Shown here: piece after piece, positions 7,268-15,215 of the stretch
Position numbering within the stretch: position 1 is the first letter of the stretch
Layout of the letters: every line of letters begins with the position of its first letter
Assembly (NCBI GenBank): GCA_013288545.1
Contig: JABDBR010000009.1
Location: forward strand, 1-46,405
Length of the DNA: 46,405 bases
Source: Nitrososphaerota archaeon
GTDB lineage: Archaea > Thermoproteota > Nitrososphaeria > Nitrososphaerales > Nitrosopumilaceae
Direction: 5' to 3'
Program-made: the position numbers and the translations under genes
Notes under the pieces: generated by a model
Database searches by the model: none
Told to the model about the DNA's origin: nothing
What the model saw: the letters and a program-made list of their open reading frames with translations, nothing else

Positions 7268-8182
7268 TTAGACTGAAGTAAACCACTCTGAAAAACGTTC
7301 ATCTTTTCCCCTGGATGCCTCATAGAACGCATCCTGTAACTTGCGGGTTATCTCTCCTAATTTACCATCTCCGATAGTTATGTTGTCAATCTCTGTTACT
7401 GATTTTACTTCAGCTGCAGTACCGGTCATAAAGACCTCGTCTGCCACATACAAGTCTTCTCTGTCAATGTCTCTCTCAATTACTGAAAGTCCCTCTGATC
7501 TTGCTATCTTGATTACACTATCCCTTGTTATGCCATCTAAAATTCCAGAATTAAGAGGAGGTGTTGAGATCTCGCCCTTGTTTACAATGAAAATATTTTC
7601 TGCACTTCCCTCTGATACCTTACCATGGTAATTCAACATGATTGCCTCGTCATAACCGTCTCTTAGAGCTTCAACTCTTGCCAGTGCTGCGTTTGCATAA
7701 TTTGATGCAGCCTTTGCCTGCATTGGCTGTGATCTGGAATCTATCCTAAGCCAACTTGATACCTTGCATCTTGCTCCACGCACCTTTCCTGCACTAGACT
7801 CACCAGTATTCCATTCCCAGCATGCTATTGCAACTTCAACCTTGTTTGGAGTTGGCGTAAGGCCCATTACTCCATGACCATAATATGCAATGGGTCTGAT
7901 GTAGCATTCTTTGAGCTTACTTGATTTTACTGTCTTGATTATCCCGTCTGAAATTTCTTTTTTAGAATAGGGCATTTTCATAGAGTACATTTTTGCTGAT
8001 TTGAATAATCTTTCAACATGTTCTGGTAGTCTGAAGATCATTGGACCTCTTGGAGTATTGTAACATCTAATTCCCTCAAATATTGCAGTCGAATAATGTA
8101 ATGCATGTGTAAGAACGTGCACCTTTGCATTCTTGTATGGAACAAGTTTACCGTTCATCCAAATCTTGCCCTGCTCTTTCAT
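7268..8182 (-). CDS. ilvE: Branched-chain amino acid aminotransferase
   Basis: A 304-residue fold-type IV PLP enzyme that moves the amino group between glutamate and the 2-oxo acids of Val, Leu and Ile. Seen directly: the N-terminal start-up (KIWMNGKLVPY), the conserved HYSTAIFEGIRCY, the PLP lysine Lys157 in QAKAASNYANA, the EGSAENIF motif and the cofactor-phosphate region GTAAEV near residue 260. Length matches the family. A TATA-like aatttaaag (8205-8213) lies about 27 bases upstream of the ATG, implying a leaderless start. Two tiny zinc-binding genes follow on the same strand. D-amino acid transaminase or aminodeoxychorismate lyase share the fold, but the motif set fits IlvE best. Confidence 0.95.
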   Translation of the reverse strand: MKEQGKIWMNGKLVPYKNAKVHVLTHALHYSTAIFEGIRCYNTPRGPMIFRLPEHVERLFKSAKMYSMKMPYSKKEISDGIIKTVKSSKLKECYIRPIAYYGHGVMGLTPTPNKVEVAIACWEWNTGESSAGKVRGARCKVSSWLRIDSRSQPMQAKAASNYANAALARVEALRDGYDEAIMLNYHGKVSEGSAENIFIVNKGEISTPPLNSGILDGITRDSVIKIARSEGLSVIERDIDREDLYVADEVFMTGTAAEVKSVTEIDNITIGDGKLGEITRKLQDAFYEASRGKDERFSEWFTSV

Positions 8183-8204
8183 ACCAAGTTGGATGAAGTT
8201 TGGT

Positions 8205-8213
8205 AATTTAAAG
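8205..8213 (-). promoter_or_regulatory. TATA-like box for ilvE
   Basis: Reads ctttaaatt on the minus strand, centred about 27 bases before the ilvE ATG, so ilvE mRNA is probably leaderless. Confidence 0.55.
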
Positions 8214-8283
8214 AATTAATCAAATTTTAATTATTAACGGGAAGGTTAATCGTCCTTAAATTAAAGAATGTCCAACTCTGGTT

Positions 8284-8490
8284 ATGCCACAACCTGTACT
8301 GTCGCTAGTCTCAGTTGCCTTGTTTGTTATTGGAATTGTAGGAAACGGATTTGAGATGAGAAAGATCCGTATGTCTACAGAAGGGCAGTCCAACTCAAAG
8401 AACGTGTTTGCAGACAAAAGGAACTTCAAGTGGTATGTACTAATTGGAATTGCTCTAGTGTTATGGGCAATCAACGGAACCTATACATGA
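8284..8490 (+). CDS. Small two-helix membrane protein
   Basis: A 68-residue protein with membrane helices at about residues 5-22 and 49-66, joined by a charged loop (RKIRMSTEGQSNSKN). Divergent from ilvE. No enzyme motif is present and I do not recognise a named family. The stop codon overlaps the start of a perfect 14-base palindrome at 8489-8502. Confidence 0.7.
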   Translation: MPQPVLSLVSVALFVIGIVGNGFEMRKIRMSTEGQSNSKNVFADKRNFKWYVLIGIALVLWAINGTYT

Positions 8491-8502
8491 TCTATATAGA
8501 TC
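8489..8502. repeat. Perfect 14-base palindrome
   Basis: GATCTATATAGATC reads the same on both strands. It overlaps the stop codon of the small membrane protein and lies just upstream of the TATA-like tctaaatatt that could serve the structured RNA. It could be an operator or simply a chance AT-rich palindrome. Confidence 0.4.
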
Positions 8503-8537
8503 AACTCTAAATATTTCCTGATCGTAACTATACTAGT

Positions 8538-8690
8538 GCGTGTTTTGGGTAACGCCGGGCTGATTCTAGATAAAGAGGCCCAAGAATAAACCCACTTTGA
8601 CATCTACAGGTATAGGCTTGTAGGTGTTCAATGTTCAAAGTTTTCTTATACCAAAGATAGAAATCACAGTAGGTTGCCTGAAAATTAGAT
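8538..8690 (+). ncRNA. Candidate structured RNA or leader upstream of a mini-gene
   Basis: This stretch has no long frame but nested complementarity. TGGGT (8546-8550) pairs with ACCCA (8590-8594), and inside it GGGC (8557-8560) pairs with GCCC (8578-8581). Next comes a longer imperfect hairpin: CTTTGA (8595-8600) with TCAAAG (8635-8640), and CATCTACAG (8601-8609) with CTTGTAGGTG (8617-8626), leaving an eight-base bulge on one side. A TATA-like tctaaatatt at 8505-8514 would place a start near 8538. The RNA could be free-standing or a 5' leader of the 24-residue basic peptide at 8691. It does not look like RNase P, SRP or box C/D RNA to me. The call rests on hand-drawn pairing only. Confidence 0.4.
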
Positions 8691-8765
8691 ATGGTTGCAA
8701 GAAAGACAGGAAAACACCAACGTAAGGCAGACCAACGCGCTACTCGCAGAAAAAGAAAAAAGTAA
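8691..8765 (+). CDS. Very basic 24-residue peptide, possible ribosome-associated mini-protein
   Basis: ATG at 8691 opens a 24-residue frame: 13 of 24 residues are Lys, Arg or His, and it ends in a run of Arg/Lys before TAA. Size and composition resemble the tiny ribosomal protein eL41, but the order of residues is not an obvious match, so that identity is only a guess. It follows the structured stretch at 8538-8690 and stands before the convergent aspartate kinase. It could also be an RNA-binding peptide or a chance frame; the strong basic bias argues against chance. Confidence 0.5.
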   Translation: MVARKTGKHQRKADQRATRRKRKK

Positions 8766-8819
8766 ACCAGTCGTTGTAATTTTATACAGACAAAATTATT
8801 TCGCTGATATTATTTTTAG

Positions 8820-10238
8820 TTAAACAAATTTTATTTTGGATCTTTCTGCGTGAACTGCTCTGATAGCTTTCTCTATACTGTCTCCACTGTCTTCAATTAC
8901 TATGATGATTCGAGATGTCTCTTCCTGAGCATCCATGTTGAGTATGTTCAAACCTGCCTCGCCTATTCTAGAGCTTGCCTTTGATGCAACTTGTTGTACG
9001 CGCCACATCTCATCTCCAATTAAGGTGATAACCCCCCTGTTGTAGGTTATAGATGCTAACGAGTCAAATCCCAAAATGTATCTTTCATTGCGCTTGACAT
9101 AGTCTGCGTCTAGAAATAATATTCTTGTAAATTCAATGTCATCTTTGGTAAATGGGGACAAGACTACAAATTCACTATATCTTTTGTCCTTGTCAAGTGA
9201 ATGAAATAGTCTTTCTGCTGACTCTTTTTCAATTCTTACAATGGAACAATTTTTCTTTCCTGTGACTATTTTTAGAGGATGACCACTTTTTTCACTGGGT
9301 TTTCTTTCAATTGTTGTTATTTTTTCAGGCCTGCTCATGTCTGTGATTATTATTGGCATTTCTACACCATTTTCTACAATCTCCTTTATTGCAATTGGGT
9401 CCAAAATCTTCATGCCAAACATTCCTGCAATCCTTGCCTCATTATACGAAAGACTGGTTATGCTTTCTAGCTCTTCTTTGACTACTCGTGGATCTGCAGA
9501 TAGTACAGCACTGTCCTTTTCAAAATCAATTCTGGTGTGATATTTTTTGCTAAACAAAATTCCAAGATCAGCAGCAGTCCTATCAGATCCACCTCTTTCA
9601 TATGTAGTCTCTACTCCATCTACTGTTTTTCCAATAAAACCGCCTATTGACAAGACATCATTTTTTTCAAGCAGTTTTTCAGCCTCGGTCATTTTTTCTG
9701 ATGACTCGGAGGCAAGAAAATTTGCAGATTCCAGGTTATTGTCTGTAATTATGGGCCAAATGTCAAATGAAATAACTTCTGACTTGATTCCTGAACTTTT
9801 CAATATGTAATTCATTACATGAGACATCAAGACTTCGCCTGAATATGCAAGCAATCTTGCCCTTGTTTCATTGGCAAATTCTCTTTTTTGCAGTATATCT
9901 GCTAAAACAGCCTCTGCCTTTTCTAGAAAAAAATTGATGATTTTATTGCAGTCATCCTGGAGTGTCTTGTCTACTATCATGCTAACGATCTTTTGGTATG
10001 GTTTTCTTAGAATCTCTGTACCAACATTTTCTCCTTTTTCTGCCCTGCGTCCAATCTCTAGTGCAATATCGGTAAGTGACCTTTGTTTTTCATTGTATAT
10101 TGTTAGCGGTGCAGAAAAAACTGTAATTACTTTGGAATCTTTTTTTAATTCGTTAATCCTTTTGATTATGGCAGGTATCAATATACCGTCTACACCTACC
10201 GCACTACCGCCAAATTTTGAAATGACTAGGTTCTTCAA
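8820..10238 (-). CDS. lysC: Aspartate kinase
   Basis: A 472-residue amino-acid kinase with C-terminal ACT regulatory domains. The N-terminus shows KFGGSAVG (canonical KFGGTSV), then GGFIG, the RGGSDRTAADLG substrate/ATP loop near residue 220, and SADPRVV near residue 249. ACT-like repeats fill about residues 320-472. The enzyme phosphorylates aspartate, the first step to homoserine, threonine and methionine; in archaea of this group lysine is generally made by another route, so threonine/methionine supply is the likely job. The start is a TTG with a TATA-like ctttatag (complement at 10265-10273) about 30 bases before it. It is divergent from the small gene at 10362. Confidence 0.92.
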   Translation of the reverse strand: MKNLVISKFGGSAVGVDGILIPAIIKRINELKKDSKVITVFSAPLTIYNEKQRSLTDIALEIGRRAEKGENVGTEILRKPYQKIVSMIVDKTLQDDCNKIINFFLEKAEAVLADILQKREFANETRARLLAYSGEVLMSHVMNYILKSSGIKSEVISFDIWPIITDNNLESANFLASESSEKMTEAEKLLEKNDVLSIGGFIGKTVDGVETTYERGGSDRTAADLGILFSKKYHTRIDFEKDSAVLSADPRVVKEELESITSLSYNEARIAGMFGMKILDPIAIKEIVENGVEMPIIITDMSRPEKITTIERKPSEKSGHPLKIVTGKKNCSIVRIEKESAERLFHSLDKDKRYSEFVVLSPFTKDDIEFTRILFLDADYVKRNERYILGFDSLASITYNRGVITLIGDEMWRVQQVASKASSRIGEAGLNILNMDAQEETSRIIIVIEDSGDSIEKAIRAVHAERSKIKFV

Positions 10239-10331
10239 AACGTCGTTATCTCTATTCCAATCCTTCTATAAAGTATTGGATGTTTTTATGATTATTCTAA
10301 AGAATTCAGACTGCATAAATCATACGCATTA

Positions 10332-10339
10332 CTTAAATC
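10332..10339 (+). promoter_or_regulatory. TATA-like box for the 52-residue gene
   Basis: cttaaatc, centred about 26 bases before the ATG at 10362. The spacing supports that short frame as a real leaderless gene. Confidence 0.55.
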
Positions 10340-10361
10340 CAAAAAACCAATAACTACGCTC

Positions 10362-10520
10362 ATGTCAGCAGAGTCAAATAACTTTGTCATCCAGGGGGAG
10401 CTTTTCAGAGACAAGAATACAAATCATATTCTGCAATTCGTTCCAGAGGTTGGTCTTGTTCACAATGAATCATTCTGTAAAGAGATCACTGGCTGTATTG
10501 ATTTTCAAAAGAACAACTAG
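10362..10520 (+). CDS. 52-residue protein of unknown function
   Basis: ATG at 10362 opens 52 codons ending TAG (begins MSAESNNFVIQGELFRDKN). The composition is that of a soluble protein, with a beta-strand-like first half (NFVIQGELF, HILQFVPEVGLVH) and two cysteines in the last third. A TATA-like box lies at the leaderless distance. The last four bases overlap the stop of the convergent glycosyltransferase gene. No family is recognised. Confidence 0.65.
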   Translation: MSAESNNFVIQGELFRDKNTNHILQFVPEVGLVHNESFCKEITGCIDFQKNN

Positions 10521-11533
10521 GCTAGAAATTTTTTTATTAAATTTGATGCCTTTTTTGCCCCATCAAAAGGTTTAGGATTTCTTTTTTCATCAATTTTTTC
10601 AAGTATTAATTTGTCAAGACGAAACATATCATCATGTGTATATCCTAATTCAATTGCATTTTCTTCTTGCTCAAAATGGCCTTTTATTGGAATGAATATT
10701 CCTGGTGTTCCATAATGCCTTGATTCATCTATGGTGGATTTTCCAGCAAGTGAAATTACCAAATCTGCGGCAAATATTGCTTCATGCAAATTATTTACAA
10801 ATCCAATATTCCTAATGTCTGGATGGTTCACCTTAAATGAAGGCCCACTTACAATCACAAGTTCAAAATTGGAATCAATCCTTGAATGGATATCAAGAAC
10901 TTTTTCAATCAAAAATCTACCAGAATCAGTTCCGCCTATGCTTACAACAATTGTCTTTTTGTGAAATGCAAATTTTTCCCGCAGTTGCTCGCGTGACTGT
11001 GATGTATTTCGTACTATTGGTCCAACTCTTACTATATTGTCTTCATTCTTTCCATTTTCCGGCAAGATTACAAGATCACACTTTTCAATTATTTTTTTCA
11101 TTGACTTGTTCATCTGTTTTTCAATTATAGAACCAATGCCTCTTGCAAAATTTGTCTTGAGTATGTCAGTTATCAAAATAGTCTTGATTCCCATATCCTG
11201 AGCAACCGCCAGTGACGCAAAATCTTCATCACTTGTGACAAGTCTTGGGTGATAGTTTTTCAGTATTTGAGATGAAATTACTTTGCATTCCTTGTAGTAA
11301 GAATAGTATTTGAAGAGCCATTTGAGTGGTTTACTGAGTTTTCCATTCTTGACTTGAAAAGCAGGAGGCCTGTACAAGTCATCTACATCAAATCCATTCT
11401 GTGAAATAATAGACGATGCAGCTATTCCACTTACAAATCTCTTTGATATGTTGTCAAGGCCTTGAGATATGGCTACATCGCGTGTGGCATGTCCCAACCC
11501 AATGGGGCTTGAGAAAAAAACTAGGTCTAACAT
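10517..11533 (-). CDS. Glycosyltransferase of the MurG/UGT (GT-B) type
   Basis: A 338-residue GT-B protein. The N-terminal domain opens with FFSSPIGLGHATRD, the glycine-rich loop of MurG/UGT-like enzymes, and the C-terminal domain has VSIGGTDSG near residue 196 and SLAGKSTIDE...GTPGIFIP near 265-285, which correspond to the nucleotide-sugar binding region. It probably moves a sugar from a UDP- or similar donor to a lipid or protein; donor and acceptor cannot be told. It is a lone minus-strand gene, with tRNA-Val upstream on the other strand and the 52-residue gene convergent at its 3' end. It is separate from the main glycan region at 32-46 kb. Confidence 0.85.
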   Translation of the reverse strand: MLDLVFFSSPIGLGHATRDVAISQGLDNISKRFVSGIAASSIISQNGFDVDDLYRPPAFQVKNGKLSKPLKWLFKYYSYYKECKVISSQILKNYHPRLVTSDEDFASLAVAQDMGIKTILITDILKTNFARGIGSIIEKQMNKSMKKIIEKCDLVILPENGKNEDNIVRVGPIVRNTSQSREQLREKFAFHKKTIVVSIGGTDSGRFLIEKVLDIHSRIDSNFELVIVSGPSFKVNHPDIRNIGFVNNLHEAIFAADLVISLAGKSTIDESRHYGTPGIFIPIKGHFEQEENAIELGYTHDDMFRLDKLILEKIDEKRNPKPFDGAKKASNLIKKFLA

Positions 11534-11589
11534 GTCTACAACCCAACTGGAATGTAATTTCTTTATTTTTATTTTGAGTGATTCTCAAA

Positions 11590-11598
11590 GTTTAAATT
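11590..11598 (+). promoter_or_regulatory. TATA-like box for tRNA-Val
   Basis: gtttaaatt, centred about 27 bases before the first base of the tRNA. Confidence 0.55.
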
Positions 11599-11620
11599 CA
11601 TTTTAACTTGGAGCTTGCTT

Positions 11621-11695
11621 GGGTTCATAGTCCAGGTCGGTTATGACGTCGCCCTTACACGGCGAAGATCCAGGGTTCAAATCCCTGTGGACCCA
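11621..11695 (+). tRNA. tRNA-Val (anticodon TAC)
   Basis: Acceptor GGGTTCA pairs with TGGACCC (with wobble pairs), anticodon stem TCGCC/GGCGA encloses CTTACAC with anticodon TAC at 11656-11658, and the T arm is CAGGG-TTCAAAT-CCCTG. Discriminator A11695; no encoded CCA and no intron. A recombinase-like fragment starts 87 bases downstream. Confidence 0.95.
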
Positions 11696-11781
11696 TTCTT
11701 TTCTGGGTACATTTGTGGGACTCCCAAGGTAGCTAAACGCGGCATAGCGCTATTCTATTACATCAAAGTGGTAGAAAAGCC

Positions 11782-11934
11782 ATGAAATCTGACTTTGTAC
11801 TCTCACTTGAGTACATAAAATCAAAGAATGAGAACGCATTGGAGCTGTTCTATTCTGGTATAAAATCAGAGCAGACAAGGCGTTCCATGGAGGGAAACCT
11901 CAAGATGTTCATTGTAATTGCGTGGCTGATGTAA
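11782..11934 (+). pseudogene. Remnant of a tyrosine recombinase N-terminal (core-binding) domain
   Basis: A 50-codon frame whose product has the pattern of the SAM-like DNA-binding domain of XerC/phage-type integrases: an N-terminal helix (SLEYIKSKNENALELFYSG) followed by IKSEQTRRSMEGNLKMF, like the common K-S-x-x-T-R-x-x-Y-x-x-x-L-x-x-F. The catalytic domain (Arg...His-x-x-Arg...Tyr) is missing and the frame stops at TAA. It lies just downstream of tRNA-Val, a typical integration target, so it is probably what is left of an integrated element. No repeat of the tRNA 3' end was found by eye in this window. The alternative is a short intact protein that resembles such a domain. Confidence 0.5.
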
Positions 11935-11990
11935 TTGTTTTAAGACTTAAACTTTGAATCAAGATCAATAAAGATCTGAATTACACATAA

Positions 11991-12890
11991 CTAATTTTTT
12001 ATGGCATAAAGTAATGATTGATTTGTAAGTATCTTAAAACTTGGATAGCAGTTTAGCATTTTTCCATTTGGAATTTTAGTAAACTGCCAACTGACACATT
12101 TGTTATCATATTCATATTTTGAATTATCATATTGCCAACTAAAACCATTAGCAATTGATTGTGAAGGATACTCATGGCCTCTGATCAGTGTTATAGTCCC
12201 ATTGTTATAATCAGCTTTGACCTGTGCATAAAGTGCGTTTGGGAAAAGATAGACAACATTAGGATGATGTGTAATTGCATCAAATTCCTTTTTAGTTACA
12301 TATTCGTTATGCAATACAATTACCTTGTCATACTTTTTTAATATGCCTGGATCCTTGTCTATTTCCATGTCATTTATTTGTGAATAATTTAACAATTTTA
12401 AAACAAATGCAGCAGAAATGCTTGAAGAATATGAGCCATTAATTTCTGTGGAAATGTGTACTGTTAGACAATCGGTTCCACATATTTTTTTATAATAATC
12501 ATAGAATCCGCCTTGTTTGTATGCCGCTTGTGTGAAAAGTGGATAGATAAAAGCTACATTTTGGGATTTACTTGAAAAACCAACTTGTTTGTAAATATTG
12601 GTCAATTCAGGCTTTAGTTTCACTATGTATGACTTGATATTTCTATTTGTATCGTATTGTTTGATTATATCGAAAAGAAATTTATCCCCAGTCATGGATT
12701 TAGGCTTTTTTTCATTTTCAATATTTACTTCATTTGTAAGATTTTTTTCAGACTGATCTTTTGTTGGAACATCATACTTTCCTGATGTGATGGCATTTAC
12801 TGTAAAGGTGTTGGTTGTTGCAGTGTATGAGACAAAAAAACAAAAAAGAACTAATATTATGACCATTCCTTGATTTGTATGAAATAACAT
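11991..12890 (-). CDS. Secreted protein of unknown function, paralogue of the gene at 153
   Basis: About 299 residues from the ATG at 12890; the frame can be extended to a GTG at 12932, and another ATG at 12866 also keeps the signal peptide (MVIILVLFCFFVSYTA, cleavage probably near VNA). The mature part matches the product at 153..1271 over about 220 residues, including FTQAAY, C-x3-C (ICGTDC), HNEYVTKKEFDAIT, YPNALYA, RGHEYPS and LNCYPSFKIL. It lacks the extra C-terminal segment of that paralogue. It is probably exported; the cysteines are placed for disulphides. It is alone on its strand near the tRNA-Val/recombinase remnant. Function unknown. Confidence 0.82.
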   Translation of the reverse strand: MLFHTNQGMVIILVLFCFFVSYTATTNTFTVNAITSGKYDVPTKDQSEKNLTNEVNIENEKKPKSMTGDKFLFDIIKQYDTNRNIKSYIVKLKPELTNIYKQVGFSSKSQNVAFIYPLFTQAAYKQGGFYDYYKKICGTDCLTVHISTEINGSYSSSISAAFVLKLLNYSQINDMEIDKDPGILKKYDKVIVLHNEYVTKKEFDAITHHPNVVYLFPNALYAQVKADYNNGTITLIRGHEYPSQSIANGFSWQYDNSKYEYDNKCVSWQFTKIPNGKMLNCYPSFKILTNQSLLYAIKN

Positions 12891-13068
12891 AATTTCAACA
12901 AATATGTATGTAATAAATGGGTATAGGTGCACTTGTCTAAATTAAAACAGAATTTGAAATTATTAAAAAATTAAGGAAGTTTTTTTTGTAGCTGCTCAGA
13001 TTATACTATACATCTACCAAATCTCCTCACAAAATATCCCGGACTCATATCATTTATAGCTAAAAAAC

Positions 13069-13947
13069 TTAAAATCCTCTAAGGCCAACAGGTCTGCATA
13101 ATTCTGGATGATTCCTCAAGTAAGAGATTTTTTGGAGCATGGATTGCTTGTCTTGTGGAAAAGTTCCACCTATTGGATAAGCATTTGACCCATGATTTGC
13201 GCGAAAGACTACCTCTGTACCTGGTTCCATTTTTGATATTAAAAGTTCGAGTTCTCCCAAGGCTTCGGAATCATCAATTGGTAAAAATGGTTCCTTGAAT
13301 TTTGTCAGAAATTCATCCCGTATACCATCTTCTAAATGTAAAGTGAGGGCCCCAACATAGTGAGGTGCAGAGGCGCTTAATACTTTGGCAGTCTCTTCAA
13401 TGTGGTCCTTTGAGTAGGTCTTTCCGCCCAAACCTAAAATGACCATGCATGATATTGTATATCCTGCATCTTTTGCTTTCTGACATGACCTTATGATTGT
13501 CTGACTTGTTACACCCTTGGTAACTTTTTTAAGAATTGTATCTGAACCGCTTTCTATTCCAATGTAGAACATTGTCAGCCCTGCAGCATACAACTTTTTG
13601 AGATCCTCTGGAGATTTTTTCATAATATTTTGTGGCATGGCATAACATGATATGCGATCAAAGTTTGGAAATTTCTCTCGCAGATAGTCTAGAATCTGGA
13701 TCATCCTTTCAGTTGATAGGTTCAATGCATCGCCGTCTGCAAGAAATATCCTAGTACTGTTGGGTATGTGCTTTGAGGCAAGATCAATTTCCATCTTGAT
13801 CTGGTCCCAAGGCCTTTCAGAATATTCCTTTGAGCGATACATATTGCAGTATGAACATTTGTTAAACGAGCAGCCTAATGTGACCTGAAAAATTAATGAC
13901 TTGGCTTCAGACGGAGGCCTGTAAAGGGGATAATCATAGTCTAACAT
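13069..13947 (-). CDS. Radical SAM protein of unknown reaction
   Basis: A 292-residue radical SAM enzyme. The [4Fe-4S]/SAM motif is Cys26-x4-Cys31-x2-Cys34 (GCSFNKCSYCN), a variant with four residues between the first two cysteines instead of three. Further TIM-barrel landmarks are FLADGDAL near residue 68, YIGIESGSD near 127 and the glycine-rich VILGLGGKT near 168. The order resembles the elongator/coproporphyrinogen-type (Elp3/HemN) superfamily domain, without a cobalamin domain. The substrate cannot be inferred; no partner gene is adjacent on its strand. Confidence 0.85.
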   Translation of the reverse strand: MLDYDYPLYRPPSEAKSLIFQVTLGCSFNKCSYCNMYRSKEYSERPWDQIKMEIDLASKHIPNSTRIFLADGDALNLSTERMIQILDYLREKFPNFDRISCYAMPQNIMKKSPEDLKKLYAAGLTMFYIGIESGSDTILKKVTKGVTSQTIIRSCQKAKDAGYTISCMVILGLGGKTYSKDHIEETAKVLSASAPHYVGALTLHLEDGIRDEFLTKFKEPFLPIDDSEALGELELLISKMEPGTEVVFRANHGSNAYPIGGTFPQDKQSMLQKISYLRNHPELCRPVGLRGF

Positions 13948-14114
13948 TATTCTAATCTATCTCCGTTGTATCTTATCAGTTATTCGATTCTATGTTGCCT
14001 AGAAAATACTTGCAGTATTTTTCATAATGATTCTATCATGACATGTTTTCTTAGATTCAAAAGTGATGGCAGATAAAAAAGATCTATTAATTAACTGATG
14101 ATACACGGAAATAC

Positions 14115-14417
14115 ATGCCAACAGATCCATATGCCAAACGTCTGCTTTGGTTTGTATTTATGGGCTCAAAAGGGGGATTAAACAGGATTCGCTTTATCTC
14201 TCATATACGCAATAAACCGCTTAACGCAAATCAGCTTGCAAAAGAGATGAATCTTGACTACAAGGCAATACAACACCATGTTGGAGTGCTTGAAAAAAAC
14301 AACCTGATAACTCGTGTGGGTGACAAGTACGGTGCAACATTTTTCATCTCTACATTTCTTGAGGTAAACTTGCAAGTCTTTGATGAAATTGTAAGCAAAT
14401 TGGAAAAAAGTACATAA
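14115..14417 (+). CDS. Winged-helix (ArsR-like) transcription regulator
   Basis: A 100-residue protein that is almost entirely one winged helix-turn-helix domain: RIRFISHIRNKPLNANQLAKEMNLDYKAIQHHVGVLEKNNLI is the helix-turn-helix with its recognition helix near residues 50-60, and VGDKYGATFFIS is the wing. No metal-sensing cysteines are present. It is followed 25 bases later by a three-helix membrane protein and then a second membrane protein on the same strand, so it probably regulates, or is co-transcribed with, them. The signal is unknown. Confidence 0.85.
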   Translation: MPTDPYAKRLLWFVFMGSKGGLNRIRFISHIRNKPLNANQLAKEMNLDYKAIQHHVGVLEKNNLITRVGDKYGATFFISTFLEVNLQVFDEIVSKLEKST

Positions 14418-14442
14418 GCAAAGTGGAACTAGTGTTTTTCAA

Positions 14443-14727
14443 ATGGAGCCAATAATGACTGCAAGCACAATTGTATCTGGGGCAAACATGATAGCACTTG
14501 GAGTGCTAATGGGAGTTTTTGCCAAGATGTATTCTAAAACCAAAGCACAACTGCCTCTTGGGATGATATTTTTTGCAGGTCTATTATTTTTGCATAACGT
14601 GATTGGAGTCTATGCATACTTTACAATGATGGAGCTCTATGCTGTTGCACTGTTGCCATACATGCTGGCAGTACATGTTGCAGAGCTTGCTGGCATATTG
14701 ATATTTTTGAGAATAACTCTACAATAG
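14443..14727 (+). CDS. Small membrane protein (three helices) paired with the regulator
   Basis: A 94-residue, strongly hydrophobic protein with membrane helices at about residues 7-27, 38-58 and 65-90. There are no catalytic motifs. It starts 25 bases after the winged-helix gene. Pairs of a winged-helix regulator and a small membrane protein recur in thaumarchaeal genomes, where the membrane partner may act as a sensor; that role is inferred only. Confidence 0.75.
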   Translation: MEPIMTASTIVSGANMIALGVLMGVFAKMYSKTKAQLPLGMIFFAGLLFLHNVIGVYAYFTMMELYAVALLPYMLAVHVAELAGILIFLRITLQ

Positions 14728-14762
14728 ACTTGATTTATTTGTAAGATAAATAAAATCAGTTT

Positions 14763-15215
14763 GTGAAGCAGCAATACAAAGAATATCTTAAACTAAACAA
14801 GAACATCCTTTTAGGATTTCTTGCATCAATTGCTGTATCTGCGGTTGTTGCACAAATGTTTTCAAATCAACAAAGCTATGTCAATGCAACAATAACTCTG
14901 GGTGTTGATTATCTTGTATATTTTTCCACTTTTGGAACGCTCTTTTATTTTGACAACAAGAAAAAATATCTCTTAAAGACAGGAGAGGTAGATAAGGTAG
15001 GTCTTAGGCGAGATCTTGTTAAAGTGATATCTTCTCTTGGAATAGGTGAAGTTATCTATACCATCTGTAGGTGGTCCCTACAATATTACCTACTTACAAA
15101 TTCATATCCAGCTTATGGGGCATCGCTGATATCTCAATCAATATCTACTGTAATCTACATGATTGCCGTAAATCTGAGTGTAAAATTCATGAGGTTGTAC
15201 AAAGATGGCCCTTAG
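14763..15215 (+). CDS. Multi-spanning membrane protein of unknown function
   Basis: A 150-residue protein with a GTG start and four likely membrane helices (about residues 15-32, 41-60, 86-105 and 120-140), with a charged cytoplasmic loop (DNKKKYLLKTGEVDK). I recognise no family. Its last 11 bases overlap the RNase H-like gene, which suggests translational coupling. The regulator, the three-helix protein and this gene are close together on one strand and may form one unit. Confidence 0.72.
   Translation: MKQQYKEYLKLNKNILLGFLASIAVSAVVAQMFSNQQSYVNATITLGVDYLVYFSTFGTLFYFDNKKKYLLKTGEVDKVGLRRDLVKVISSLGIGEVIYTICRWSLQYYLLTNSYPAYGASLISQSISTVIYMIAVNLSVKFMRLYKDGP

Noticed and set aside
7341-7631. 96-codon plus-strand frame inside ilvE
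   Set aside because: Antisense shadow of a well-supported enzyme gene; Ser/Thr/Pro-rich composition typical of such shadows.
10384-10575. 63-codon plus-strand frame overlapping the 52-residue gene
   Set aside because: Shifted frame of the better-supported gene at 10362, running into the convergent glycosyltransferase.
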